Source of the DNA: Chryseobacterium sp. Leaf405
GTDB lineage: Bacteria > Bacteroidota > Bacteroidia > Flavobacteriales > Weeksellaceae
Assembly (NCBI RefSeq): GCF_001425355.1
Contig: NZ_LMQN01000001.1
Location: forward strand, 558,490-622,489
Reading direction: 5' to 3'
Length of the DNA stretch: 64,000 bases
Shown here: positions 34,356 to 42,695 of the stretch, in pieces
Numbering within the stretch: position 1 is the first letter of the stretch
Layout of the letters: each line of letters begins with the position of its first letter
Made by a program: the position numbers and the translations under genes
Notes under the pieces: model-generated
What the model saw: the letters and a program-made list of their open reading frames with translations, nothing else
Database searches by the model: none
What the model was told of the DNA's origin: nothing

Positions 34356-35870
34356 TTACAACTGTATTTCTACTGCGGTATTTAATTCTTCAAACACATT
34401 ACCGAATTCATTAATAACATCACTCGGAAGCATTGCCTCTTTGGAATATTTCTTCGCAGCAAATCCCGCAGCTTTTCCATGAAACCAAACGCCTAAAATA
34501 GAAGCGTGCTCCGCTGAATAACCCTGAGCCAAAAACGAAGTCAAAATCCCTGTTAAAACATCTCCGCTTCCGCCTTTTGCCAATCCTGAATTTCCTGTAA
34601 TATTATAGAAAACTTTACCTTCAGGCGTTATAACTTGCGTATGATGATCTTTTAAAATAATATAAATATTGTGTTCTTTTGCTTTATCTTTTGCTAACTG
34701 AAGTCTTTCAAAAGAACTTTCCGTTGTTCCGAATAATCTTTCAAATTCCTTTGGATGCGGAGTGATAATCGATCTTTTCGGAATTAATTTCAAATTACTT
34801 TTGTCATCAGAAATTATATTTAATCCGTCAGCATCTAAAACCAGTGGTTTAGAATAGTTTTTTAAGAATTTTAATAAACTCGTTGCCGTTTCTTTATGTT
34901 TGCCTAAACCAGGACCAATTCCGAAAACCACATCTTCCTCTGCTTCAAAACTGGTAATAAAATCATCTCCGCCTTCAATAAACATTGCTTCAGGATTAGA
35001 AGTCTGAAAAATTTCATAACCACATTTCGGAGCTAGCGTAAAAGTAAGTCCTGTTCCTGTTTTTAAAGCAGATCTTGTCGCTAAAACTGCAGCTCCCATT
35101 TTACCGTAGCTTCCCCCAACAATTGCAGCTTTTCCGTACGTTCCTTTATGAGAAAATTCATTTCTTTGCTTAAAAATCTTTTTAACCATTTCATGAATTA
35201 CGAAATCGTTTGTTTCCGTTTCTAAAATGTAATCCTGACTTAAATTAATATCTAAAATTTGTACTTTTCCTGTATATTTTCCTGTTTCAGGATGAAGAAA
35301 GCTTTTTTTCCAAAATTGAAAACTCAGTGTATAATCCGTCTGAAATATAGTCGCATTTTCATCAGGAATACCGTCTGCTAAAAGTCCGGAAGGAACGTCA
35401 ATGGAAATTTTAGCATTGTTTTTTGAGTTTAACAATTCAACCAAATCTTTAAATTCACCTTCAAGATTTCTTGATAACCCCGTTCCGAAAAGTGCATCGA
35501 TAATCACCGTTCTTTTATCAAAACGATATTCTGAAGCTTCTTTGAAATCTTTAATGGCAATTCCTGAAATCTCTCTCAAATCCTTTAAATTAATATTGGC
35601 ATTTTCAGAAAATTTGGCTTTATGATTATTGATAAAAACATCTACATCAAAACCTTTTGAAAAAAGCATTCTGGCAATAGCAAAACCATCTCCACCATTA
35701 TTCCCATTTCCGCAAAAAACGGCAAAATTTCTATGATTTTTACAATGTTCGGAAATCCAGTCGACACAGGTTTCGGCAGCTCTTTCCATCAATTGGATCG
35801 ACATAACCGGTTCGTGGGAAATTGTGTATTCGTCGCATTTCCTGATCTGTTCTGCGGTAAAAATTTTCAT
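34356..35870 (-). CDS. nnr: Bifunctional NAD(P)H-hydrate epimerase / ADP-dependent dehydratase
   Basis: Repairs hydrated NAD(P)H. It has 504 residues from the ATG at 35870 (MKIFTAEQIRKCDEYTI). The N-terminal YjeF epimerase domain has CGNGNNGGDGFAIARML and DALFGTGLSRNLEG. The C-terminal ribokinase-like dehydratase has FGIGPGLGKHKE, LDADGLN, ITPHPKEFERLFG and SGLAKGGSGDVLTGIL. It is a complete fusion of the usual size. The longer frame to 35903 adds a non-conserved piece. Confidence 0.95.
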   Translation of the reverse strand: MKIFTAEQIRKCDEYTISHEPVMSIQLMERAAETCVDWISEHCKNHRNFAVFCGNGNNGGDGFAIARMLFSKGFDVDVFINNHKAKFSENANINLKDLREISGIAIKDFKEASEYRFDKRTVIIDALFGTGLSRNLEGEFKDLVELLNSKNNAKISIDVPSGLLADGIPDENATIFQTDYTLSFQFWKKSFLHPETGKYTGKVQILDINLSQDYILETETNDFVIHEMVKKIFKQRNEFSHKGTYGKAAIVGGSYGKMGAAVLATRSALKTGTGLTFTLAPKCGYEIFQTSNPEAMFIEGGDDFITSFEAEEDVVFGIGPGLGKHKETATSLLKFLKNYSKPLVLDADGLNIISDDKSNLKLIPKRSIITPHPKEFERLFGTTESSFERLQLAKDKAKEHNIYIILKDHHTQVITPEGKVFYNITGNSGLAKGGSGDVLTGILTSFLAQGYSAEHASILGVWFHGKAAGFAAKKYSKEAMLPSDVINEFGNVFEELNTAVEIQL

Positions 35871-36086
35871 ATTTAAGCTTCTTATTGTATGTATTATCTT
35901 CAAAGCAATTTACAAAAAGAATGTCTAACCTCATAGAAATTGGCTTAAATAAAGTACCTTAATAAATAATTAACTATATATTTTTCGATTCATATATTTT
36001 TAATCATAAAAGAGGGAAAAATATATATTTTTTTGTACCTTAAACCCATCATTTCATTTAAATAATACATTAAAAAAATATCACAT

Positions 36087-36476
36087 ATGGGATTTGTAAA
36101 AGAATTTAAAGAATTTGCATTTAAAGGCAACGTGCTTGATCTTGCAGTCGGTGTCATCATTGGAGCAGCTTTCAGTGCCATTGTAAAATCATTTGTAGAT
36201 GATATTATCACTCCTCTCCTCTTGAATCCGGCATTGGAAAAAGCCCATGTAAAAAACATTGCAGAACTCTCCTGGAATGGTGTAAAGTATGGTAACTTCC
36301 TATCATCAGTTATTAGTTTCCTGATTGTAGCCATTGTTTTATTCCTTCTTATAAAGGGTATTAACAGTCTTAATAAAAAACCCGAAGCAGTTCCTGAAGC
36401 ACCTGCAGGTCCAACGGAAGATCAAAAATTATTAATGGAAATCAGAGATTTACTTAAAAGTAAAAACACACTATAA
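36087..36476 (+). CDS. mscL: Large-conductance mechanosensitive channel MscL
   Basis: Homopentameric inner-membrane channel that opens under membrane tension to release solutes on osmotic downshock. The 129 residues include an amphipathic N-terminus (MGFVKEFKEFAFKGNVLDLA), TM1 (VGVIIGAAFSAIVKSFVDDI), a shorter periplasmic loop than in E. coli, TM2 (VISFLIVAIVLFLLIKGIN), and a C-terminal helix after a Pro/Glu linker. Monocistronic with a terminator. Confidence 0.97.
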   Translation: MGFVKEFKEFAFKGNVLDLAVGVIIGAAFSAIVKSFVDDIITPLLLNPALEKAHVKNIAELSWNGVKYGNFLSSVISFLIVAIVLFLLIKGINSLNKKPEAVPEAPAGPTEDQKLLMEIRDLLKSKNTL

Positions 36477-36481
36477 AAGGC

Positions 36482-36512
36482 AAAGCACTTCATTTTGAAG
36501 TGCTTTCTATAT
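36482..36512. terminator. Bidirectional terminator mscL / 36531 gene
   Basis: AAAGCACTTCA/TGAAGTGCTTT stem with a three-base loop. Confidence 0.85.
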
Positions 36513-36530
36513 TTTCAACAATAAAATAAA

Positions 36531-37490
36531 TTATTGAATCTGTAAAATACTGGTAATCTGTTCTGCTAAAGAAAGTCCGATTCTGTCCTGAGCCTCCAAA
36601 GTAGATGCTCCTGTGTGAGGAGTCATCGAAATTTTTGAATGATTAAGAATTGCTTTTGAAGGCGTTGGCTCATTGATGAAAACATCTAAGCCGGCAAACT
36701 TCACTTTTCCTGAATCTAATGCTTCAATTAAAGCAGTTTCGTCGATCACACCACCTCTTGAGCAGTTTACAATTGCTACACCATCTTTCATCATTTCAAA
36801 CTCATTTTTGCCAATCATGTACCCGTCTTTCTGAGCCGGAACATGAAGGGTTATAAAATCTGAATGTTGTAAAACATCCTGAAGCGGCTCAGTTTCGATA
36901 TCTACATTAATGAACTGCTTGTTATAAAAAGTCACTTTAATACTTGCTTTACCAATATTGTTATCAGCCGCAATCACTCTCATTCCAAGACCTAAAGCGA
37001 TTTTTGCCACTTCCTGTCCGATTCTTCCCATTCCAACAATACCTATGGTCTTTCCTTTCAATTCGATACCGGCTGCATAGGCTTTTTTCAAACCTGCAAA
37101 CTCTGTATCACCCACTAAAGGCATTTTTCTGTTGGAATCCTGCAAAAATCTTGCTCCTGAAAACAAGTGTGCAAAAACCAGCTCAGCAACCGATTCTGAA
37201 GAGGCGGAAGGCGTATTGATGACATGAATTCCTTTTTCCCTTGCATATTCTACATCGATATTATCCATACCAACACCTCCTCTACCGATAATTTCGATAG
37301 ACGGACAGTTGTCAATCATATCTTTTCTTACCTGCGTTGCACTTCGCACCAAAATAGTACGAATTTTGTGCTCATTGATGTAATCTACCAAAAGCTCTTG
37401 TGGAACTTTTGTGGTAATTACTTCAAAACCTTTCTCAGTCAATGCATCAATCCCGGATTGATCCAAGCCATCGTTTGCTAAAACTTTCAT
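36531..37490 (-). CDS. D-2-hydroxyacid dehydrogenase, probable phosphoglycerate dehydrogenase
   Basis: 319 residues of the D-isomer-specific 2-hydroxyacid dehydrogenase family. GIVGMGRIGQEVAKI is the NAD-binding loop, IGRGGVGMDNIDVEYAREKG is the substrate domain, NCSRGGVIDE carries the catalytic Arg, and MTPHTGAST the catalytic His. The N-terminus resembles SerA (first step of serine synthesis), but there is no C-terminal ACT domain, so it is a short SerA-type enzyme or a related reductase. No serC or serB is adjacent. Confidence 0.88.
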   Translation of the reverse strand: MKVLANDGLDQSGIDALTEKGFEVITTKVPQELLVDYINEHKIRTILVRSATQVRKDMIDNCPSIEIIGRGGVGMDNIDVEYAREKGIHVINTPSASSESVAELVFAHLFSGARFLQDSNRKMPLVGDTEFAGLKKAYAAGIELKGKTIGIVGMGRIGQEVAKIALGLGMRVIAADNNIGKASIKVTFYNKQFINVDIETEPLQDVLQHSDFITLHVPAQKDGYMIGKNEFEMMKDGVAIVNCSRGGVIDETALIEALDSGKVKFAGLDVFINEPTPSKAILNHSKISMTPHTGASTLEAQDRIGLSLAEQITSILQIQ

Positions 37491-37585
37491 AAATACCTTT
37501 TATTTATCTGTAAAAATAAAAAGATTAAATGATTACAATGTACTTTAAAAAGTATCATAATTAATCGTTTAATCTCTTATATAAT

Positions 37586-37990
37586 TTAATCTTCTTTGAA
37601 AACTTCTATTGTAACCTGTCTTTCTACCAAATCCGTGAATTTTCCTTTATATCTTGTTGCTCTTACCAAGTGATTGTCTATCCAGTGATAATTTCCACCT
37701 CTTGGTTTTCCGCATAAAACACTGTGGTATTTGAAGCCGTGCTTATCCAACCAATCGATGGTAACTTGCTTTAAATTTTCTGTTCTTGAAGTGAAGAAAC
37801 AAATCTGGTGACCTTCGTCATACCATTTGTTGATTGTTTCCAAAGCATCGGGAAAAGGCTCACAGGTAACCATTCTTTCCGGTTCTTCGTTCGGAACATC
37901 CTCAGTAATTGTCCCGTCAATATCGATTAAGTAGTTCTTAATCCCGTCCTTCAGAATAGGACTTATGTGTTCTATGTACTCTAATTCCAT
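37586..37990 (-). CDS. Small HAD-superfamily hydrolase-like protein
   Basis: 134 residues. KNYLIDIDGTITED is HAD motif I with both Asp, CFFTSRTENLKQVT is motif II with Ser/Thr, and CGKPRGGNYHWIDNH supplies the motif III Lys and a late Asp. There is no cap domain. It would be a small phosphatase of unknown substrate; homologues are sometimes labelled phosphoheptose isomerase, which these motifs do not support. A -7 motif lies 17 bases upstream. Confidence 0.82.
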   Translation of the reverse strand: MELEYIEHISPILKDGIKNYLIDIDGTITEDVPNEEPERMVTCEPFPDALETINKWYDEGHQICFFTSRTENLKQVTIDWLDKHGFKYHSVLCGKPRGGNYHWIDNHLVRATRYKGKFTDLVERQVTIEVFKED

Positions 37991-38007
37991 CTGTAAAAAT
38001 TGAATGG

Positions 38008-38015
38008 CAAAGTTA
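38008..38015 (-). promoter_or_regulatory. -7 promoter motif for the HAD-like gene
   Basis: The minus strand reads TAACTTTG. Confidence 0.5.
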
Positions 38016-38186
38016 CGGTTTTTACATCAAAAAGGCTTCTTAAACTTTGTTTATATTATCCTTATTTCTGTTAAAATTAATTATTTAACAAAATACTTTT
38101 ATGATGATTTATTTAGATTTCTTTTTATTTAAACTTTAAAGAATATGATGTTTTACCAAAAATTTCCAAAATACATTTATTACACT

Positions 38187-38194
38187 TACATTTG
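38187..38194 (+). promoter_or_regulatory. -7 promoter motif, five bases before the idi ATG
   Basis: TACATTTG, with a -33-like TTTC 20 bases upstream. A leaderless idi mRNA is expected. Confidence 0.55.
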
Positions 38195-38199
38195 TAGAA

Positions 38200-38709
38200 A
38201 TGGAAGAATTCGTAGTTTTAGTAAATCCTGAAGATAAAGTTTTAGGCTTGATGGAAAAGCAGCAAGCTCACATCAATGGCTTATTACACCGTGCTTTCTC
38301 CGTATTTTTGTTTAATACTAAAGGCGAAATGCTTTTACAGAAAAGAGCTTCAGAAAAATATCATTCACCCTTAAAATGGACGAACGCCGTTTGTTCTCAC
38401 CCCAGAATTGAGGAAACTTATCTTAAAGGAGCAAAACGCAGAGTAAAAGAAGAGCTGGGAATTGATGTTGAACTTTCAGAAAAATTCGATTTTATTTACA
38501 AAGCAGATGTTGGAAACGGACTTTGGGAACACGAACTCGACCATGTTTTTGTAGGAATTTTTGAAGATGATTTTGATTTAAATAAAGATGAAGTGGAGGA
38601 AGTAAAATATATTTCTGTTGACGATCTCGACAGAGAAATACATGAAAATCCTGAAAATTTTACGGAATGGTTTAAAATCATTTTAGAAGAATACAAACAC
38701 CATTTTTAA
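38200..38709 (+). CDS. idi: Isopentenyl-diphosphate delta-isomerase, type I
   Basis: Interconverts IPP and DMAPP for isoprenoid synthesis (menaquinone, carotenoids). The 169 residues form a Nudix-like fold: NAVCSHPRIEET carries the catalytic Cys, KRRVKEELGIDVEL is the Nudix-like helix, and GLWEHELDHVFVG has the metal-binding and catalytic Glu. No other isoprenoid gene is adjacent. A small secreted protein gene begins three bases after the stop. Confidence 0.96.
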   Translation: MEEFVVLVNPEDKVLGLMEKQQAHINGLLHRAFSVFLFNTKGEMLLQKRASEKYHSPLKWTNAVCSHPRIEETYLKGAKRRVKEELGIDVELSEKFDFIYKADVGNGLWEHELDHVFVGIFEDDFDLNKDEVEEVKYISVDDLDREIHENPENFTEWFKIILEEYKHHF

Positions 38710-38712
38710 TTG

Positions 38713-39189
38713 ATGAAGAAAATATTTATTGCAGTATCTCTTTCTGCAGCATCTTTTATATTTGCACAATCGGTTTCAACGAAGCTTTATGAAAGTAAGA
38801 ACTACTCCATTACTCTTCCTCAAGGTTGGAAAGTGACCAATGACAATGAGATCATCAATATTTTCCCAAGTAATGAGATTGGAGCTATTACCATTTCAGA
38901 ATATCATGATCTTGATCTTCCCAAAGCGGAAACTAAAAAATTCATTCTTTCTCTTTATCAATCTGCTGACGACGAAAAGCTGGTTAAAAGTAAAAGTGGA
39001 AAAAAAGGTTACACAGAATATTTTTACGAATATTTTGATGAAAAAGAAAATTTATACTGGATTACAAAAGTTTTCCAGAAAGATAAAGATCTGTTCCTGA
39101 TTTCTATTAATTGTGGAAAAAAATATTGGAACGGAAATTACATGAAGCTTTTCAATGAAGCTTTCGAAAGTTTTAAAGTAAAAAAATAG
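38713..39189 (+). CDS. Secreted protein with PsbP/Mog1-like pattern (tentative)
   Basis: 158 residues from the ATG at 38713, with a signal peptide (MKKIFIAVSLSAASFIFAQ). The mature part begins YESKNYSITLPQGWKVTND and ends EAFESFKVKK, the strand-helix layout seen in PsbP/Mog1-like domains, where a short YSI-x-P-x-GW motif opens the fold. No function can be read. It sits between idi and gcvT on the same strand with tiny gaps, so it is probably in one operon with them. Confidence 0.7.
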   Translation: MKKIFIAVSLSAASFIFAQSVSTKLYESKNYSITLPQGWKVTNDNEIINIFPSNEIGAITISEYHDLDLPKAETKKFILSLYQSADDEKLVKSKSGKKGYTEYFYEYFDEKENLYWITKVFQKDKDLFLISINCGKKYWNGNYMKLFNEAFESFKVKK

Positions 39190-39202
39190 AAATAAATTCA
39201 AT

Positions 39203-40279
39203 ATGAAGAAAACAGCATTGTACGACAAACACGTTTCTTTGGGAGCTAAAATCGTACCTTTCGCAGGATTTGATATGCCTGTACAATATTCCGGAGTAAC
39301 AGAAGAGCACTTTGCAGTAAGAGAAAAAGCAGGTTTGTTTGATGTTTCTCACATGGGACAGTTTTTCATCGAAGGTTCAGGTTCTAAAGAGCTTTTACAG
39401 TACGTTACAACAAACAACGTGGAAGTTTTGGAAAACGGAAAAGCTCAATATTCTTGTCTTCCTAACGAAAACGGAGGAATTGTGGACGATCTTATCGTTT
39501 ACAAAATGGAAGATGATAAATATTTCGTAGTTGTAAACGCTTCAAATATTGATAAAGACTGGGATCATATTTCAAAATTTAACACTTTCGGAGCAAAAAT
39601 GACGAATGTTTCAGACGAAATGTCTCTATTGGCAGTTCAGGGTCCGAAAGCGACTGAAATTCTCCAGAAATTAACGGAAACCAATCTTTCTGAAATTCCT
39701 TACTATCACTTTACAGTAGGTTCTGTTGCTGGTGTAAATGATATAATTATTTCAAACACAGGATATACAGGAAGCGGAGGTTTCGAGATTTATTTCAAAA
39801 ACGATTCTGCAGAAAAACTTTGGGATGCAATTATTGAAGCAGGTAAGGAAGAAGGAATTATTCCTTGTGGATTGGCTGCCAGAGACACGTTGAGACTTGA
39901 AAAAGGTTTCTGCCTGTATGGAATGGATATCGACGATACCACTTCACCAATTGAAGCAGGATTAGGATGGATTACAAAATTTGATAAAGATTTTGTTTCT
40001 AAAGATACTTTCGCAAAACAAAAAGAAGAAGGTGTTACCAGAAAATTAGTTGCTTTTGAATTGACAGACAAAGGTGTTCCAAGACATGATTACCCTGTTG
40101 TAGACGCAGAAGGAAACGTAATCGGAAAAGTAACTTCGGGAACTCAGTCTCCAATGAAAAAGATCGGTTTGGGTCTTGCTTATGTTGATAAGCCTTACTT
40201 TAAATTAGGTTCTGAAATCTTTATTCAGATAAGAAATAAAAATATTCCTGCAAAAGTGGTAAAAGCTCCTTTTGTATAA
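39203..40279 (+). CDS. gcvT: Aminomethyltransferase, glycine cleavage T-protein
   Basis: THF-dependent T-protein that releases ammonia and methylene-THF from the aminomethyl-lipoyl H-protein. It has 358 residues: KKTALYDKHVSLGAKIVPFA opening, DVSHMGQ, NTGYTGSGGFEIYF, and RDTLRLEKGFCLYGMDIDD with the catalytic and THF-binding Asp and Arg, plus a C-terminal barrel (GKVTSGTQSPMKKIGLGLAY). gcvH and gcvP are not in the window. Confidence 0.97.
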   Translation: MKKTALYDKHVSLGAKIVPFAGFDMPVQYSGVTEEHFAVREKAGLFDVSHMGQFFIEGSGSKELLQYVTTNNVEVLENGKAQYSCLPNENGGIVDDLIVYKMEDDKYFVVVNASNIDKDWDHISKFNTFGAKMTNVSDEMSLLAVQGPKATEILQKLTETNLSEIPYYHFTVGSVAGVNDIIISNTGYTGSGGFEIYFKNDSAEKLWDAIIEAGKEEGIIPCGLAARDTLRLEKGFCLYGMDIDDTTSPIEAGLGWITKFDKDFVSKDTFAKQKEEGVTRKLVAFELTDKGVPRHDYPVVDAEGNVIGKVTSGTQSPMKKIGLGLAYVDKPYFKLGSEIFIQIRNKNIPAKVVKAPFV

Positions 40280-40297
40280 TAAGAATAAGATATTTAT

Positions 40298-40328
40298 AAA
40301 AAACCGCAGAAATTTCTGCGGTTTTTTT
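40298..40328. terminator. Bidirectional terminator after gcvT
   Basis: Fifteen-pair stem around CCGCAGAAATTTCTGCGG with A and T flanks. Confidence 0.92.
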
Positions 40329-40331
40329 GTT

Positions 40332-40772
40332 TTAACGATATACTAAAATATTTTTCACAATCTTACTTCCATAAAATCGTTTTTCAGATTCAGAAAAATA
40401 AAACTTGTTCCTTCTGTTATTGAAATTCACTGTTTTGTAAAGCAATCCCGTTTCCCAAGTAATCATCATTTTTGTTTCGTTCATGATCGGATAATTCATA
40501 TCATAAAATCTGAAAAGAGATTTTTGCACAACCATGCTATCAACAGAATTAGGAATAATCCAAACCGTTTGTGGTCGAATTTTAATCATTCTTCCTAACA
40601 TATAAGAAAACGGTTTACCTATATATTCTTTTTTATTAACTTCAAAAGTTTTAATATATTGTAATGTATCTAAAACAGCTTTATCTTGAGACTTTTTTAT
40701 AATAATATTACTTTGTGCATCACAATGAATACACAAAAAAATGAACATCGTTACAAAAATTTTCATCTTCAA
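40332..40772 (-). CDS. Hypothetical exported protein
   Basis: 146 residues with a signal-like N-terminus (MKMKIFVTMFIFLCIHCDAQ); IHC could be a lipobox, but cleavage after DAQ is equally possible. The mature part contains GKPFSYMLGRMIKIRPQTVW and an aromatic, basic C-terminus. I recognise no family. It is convergent with gcvT. Confidence 0.7.
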   Translation of the reverse strand: MKMKIFVTMFIFLCIHCDAQSNIIIKKSQDKAVLDTLQYIKTFEVNKKEYIGKPFSYMLGRMIKIRPQTVWIIPNSVDSMVVQKSLFRFYDMNYPIMNETKMMITWETGLLYKTVNFNNRRNKFYFSESEKRFYGSKIVKNILVYR

Positions 40773-40823
40773 AACATAAGACGGTATAATTCAATTAACT
40801 TCAAATATCAGATTTACAATTAT

Positions 40824-41177
40824 TTATTCTGCCCGGAAAAATTCTTTAAGACTTTGAAGATTCGCTTTTTCATTACCTATAAAAATTTCTTTATCTGTAA
40901 GAAAAACCGGACGTTTTAAGAATGTATAATGATCTAATAACAATTCCTTATAATCATCTTCGCCTAAAGCCTTTAGGTCTAACTCTCTCAGTTTGATCTG
41001 AGTAGATTTTTTACTAAACAATGCTTCATAAGATTGTGTATGCTGATACATGGCTTCTAATTCCTCTTTTGTAATTGGCTCCTTTTTTATTTCTCGAAGT
41101 TCCCAATCTTTAAGACTAAACTGTCCCAAAATTTTTCTACAAGTGTCACATGTATTAAGGTGAAATACTTTTTTCAT
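40824..41177 (-). CDS. ArsC/Spx-like thioredoxin-fold protein
   Basis: 117 residues of the ArsC family. HLNTCDTCRKIL carries a CxxC at the position of the ArsC/YffB active site, and LKRPVFLTDKEIFIGN is the conserved Pro-containing loop near the C-terminus. It could be an arsenate reductase-like enzyme or a YffB/Spx-like thiol protein; there are no ars neighbours, so a general thiol role is more likely. Its -7 motif ends four bases before the ATG. Confidence 0.85.
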   Translation of the reverse strand: MKKVFHLNTCDTCRKILGQFSLKDWELREIKKEPITKEELEAMYQHTQSYEALFSKKSTQIKLRELDLKALGEDDYKELLLDHYTFLKRPVFLTDKEIFIGNEKANLQSLKEFFRAE

Positions 41178-41181
41178 TTCC

Positions 41182-41189
41182 CAAAAGTA
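41182..41189 (-). promoter_or_regulatory. -7 promoter motif, four bases before the ArsC-like ATG
   Basis: The minus strand reads TACTTTTG. Confidence 0.5.
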
Positions 41190-41247
41190 AGATATTAATC
41201 TAAAATTTTAAAAATTATTAAATATCTTTATTAAAATTTTATTGAGA

Positions 41248-41715
41248 ATGGACAACAAACCTATTACTTTTCAGTTTATTTCTGAGCCTTCGGACGTTAA
41301 TTACGGAGGAAATGTACATGGAGGAAGCGTTATGAAATGGATCGATCAGGCAGGTTACGCTTGTGCAACGACTTGGAGCGGAAATTATTCTGTAACTGTT
41401 TACGTTGGCGGGATAAGATTCTACGAACCAATCAAAATCGGGGAAATCGTAAAGGTCGAAGCTCAGGTAATTTATACAGGATCTTCGAGTATGCATATTT
41501 CAATTAATGTGTTCTCCAGAAACCTGAAACAGCCAAATTTTGATAAGAAAACCCACTGTATCATTGTTTTTGTGGCCGTTGATGAAAATGGTAAAAAACT
41601 TCCTGTTCCAAAATGGATTCCTGAAACCCAAGAAGAAAAACAACAGGAAAAATACGCAAAACGCCTGATGGAACTGAGAACACAGATTGAAGACGAAATG
41701 AAACCTTTTCTATAA
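41248..41715 (+). CDS. Acyl-CoA thioesterase (YciA/BACH-like hotdog)
   Basis: 155 residues from the ATG at 41248 (MDNKPITFQFISEPSDVNYG). NYGGNVHGGSVMKWIDQAGYA is the hotdog thioesterase signature with the catalytic Asn/Asp region, and VGGIRFYEPIKIGEIVKVEA is the second conserved strand. It hydrolyses acyl-CoA in the cytosol. It is followed without a gap by the sugar-isomerase-like gene (TAA then ATG), so they are co-translated. Confidence 0.92.
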   Translation: MDNKPITFQFISEPSDVNYGGNVHGGSVMKWIDQAGYACATTWSGNYSVTVYVGGIRFYEPIKIGEIVKVEAQVIYTGSSSMHISINVFSRNLKQPNFDKKTHCIIVFVAVDENGKKLPVPKWIPETQEEKQQEKYAKRLMELRTQIEDEMKPFL

Positions 41716-42582
41716 ATGCAAAGAAAAGATTTTATCAAGCTTTCTTCATTGGGACTTTTAGGATTGTATTCCTGTGGAATTTCAAATGTAAAAAATAACA
41801 AAAAAACATTGGCAATTCAATTATATACCATTCGTGATGCCATTTCCGCAAATCTGGAAAAAACATTAGAAAGACTGGCAGAATTAGGTTTTAAAGAAAT
41901 TGAAATTTATGGCTTTGATGGAACGTTTTATGGAAAAACAAGATATGAATTTCAGGAAATTCTAAAAAATATTGGCTTAAAAGTTATCAGTTCACACCAC
42001 ACCACCGGAATCCTTCATAATGATAAAGGAACTTTATTGAATAACTGGGAAAAGTCAGTAGAAGATTTACAATATATCGGTTCGAAATATATGGTTTGCT
42101 CGTATCTTTTTCCTGAAGAACGAACCCTAGAAAATTATAAAAAAATACCGGAACTATTAGATAAATCAGGAGAATTAACGAAAAAAGCAGGAATTCAGTT
42201 TGCTTATCACAATCATGATTTTGAATTTCAGGAATTTGATAAAACGCAAAATATTTATGATTTTATTTTAGAAAATTCGTCTTCAGATTTAGTTAAAATG
42301 GAATTGGATTTATACTGGATATCAAAAGCAGGAATTGATCCTTTAGTTTATTTTGAAAAATATCCAAAAAGATTTTGCTTGTGGCATATAAAAGACATGA
42401 AGGCAGAATCAAAGGACTTTGCAGAAATCGGAAATGGAACGATTGATTTTAAAAGAATTTTTGAAGCCAAGGAAAAGGCAGGTCTTCAACATTGGTTTTT
42501 AGAACAGGATTCCAGCGATAAAGAGATTTTTGAAAGTATTAAAATAAGCCGTGATTATATCCTGAAAAATGATTTCTTTTGA
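41716..42582 (+). CDS. Exported sugar phosphate isomerase/epimerase-like TIM-barrel lipoprotein
   Basis: 288 residues. The N-terminus MQRKDFIKLSSLGLLGLYSCG looks like a lipoprotein signal with a lipobox-like Cys. The xylose-isomerase-like AP endonuclease family 2 barrel follows (LAIQLYTIRDAISANLEKTL, ELGFKEIEIYGF, QFAYHNHDFEF, MELDLYWISKAG, LWHIKDMK), with the metal-binding His, Asp and Glu positions of this barrel present. The substrate is unknown. It directly abuts the thioesterase gene. Confidence 0.87.
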   Translation: MQRKDFIKLSSLGLLGLYSCGISNVKNNKKTLAIQLYTIRDAISANLEKTLERLAELGFKEIEIYGFDGTFYGKTRYEFQEILKNIGLKVISSHHTTGILHNDKGTLLNNWEKSVEDLQYIGSKYMVCSYLFPEERTLENYKKIPELLDKSGELTKKAGIQFAYHNHDFEFQEFDKTQNIYDFILENSSSDLVKMELDLYWISKAGIDPLVYFEKYPKRFCLWHIKDMKAESKDFAEIGNGTIDFKRIFEAKEKAGLQHWFLEQDSSDKEIFESIKISRDYILKNDFF

Positions 42583-42591
42583 AATAATACT

Positions 42592-42599
42592 TATATTTG
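42592..42599 (+). promoter_or_regulatory. -7 promoter motif for the fluoride riboswitch transcript
   Basis: TATATTTG; transcription would start a few bases later, right at the aptamer's 5' edge (about 42603-42606). Confidence 0.65.
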
Positions 42600-42602
42600 C
42601 AG

Positions 42603-42660
42603 CAAAGGAAATGGTGTTCTTCCTTACCCAACCGCTTTTCAAAAGCTGATGACGCCTGAT
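42603..42660 (+). promoter_or_regulatory. Fluoride riboswitch (crcB motif)
   Basis: The aptamer consensus is present: GGAAATGGTGTTCTTCC, then CCAACCGC, a GCTTTT/AAAAGC hairpin, and GCTGATGACGCCTGAT. Pairing AAGGAA/TTCCTT (42605-42610 with 42620-42625) forms the first stem, and GGTGT (42613-42617) with ACGCC (42652-42656) the pseudoknot. CCTGAT (42655-42660) can instead pair with ATCAGG (42685-42690), which covers AGGA five bases before the ATG. The pseudoknot and this pairing share two C bases, so fluoride binding should free the ribosome site. The downstream gene is a CLC-F type protein. Confidence 0.93.
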
Positions 42661-42695
42661 TAAGAGATTATTAACAATAATTTGATCAGGAAATT

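Noticed and set aside
37586..37990. Phosphoheptose isomerase label for the small gene
   Set aside because: The protein has HAD motifs (DIDGTI, SRT, Lys and late Asp) and no SIS domain, so an isomerase role is unsupported.
40824..41177. Arsenic resistance locus
   Set aside because: Only one ArsC-like gene is present, with no arsB/acr3, arsR or arsM near it, and the CxxC suits other thiol proteins.
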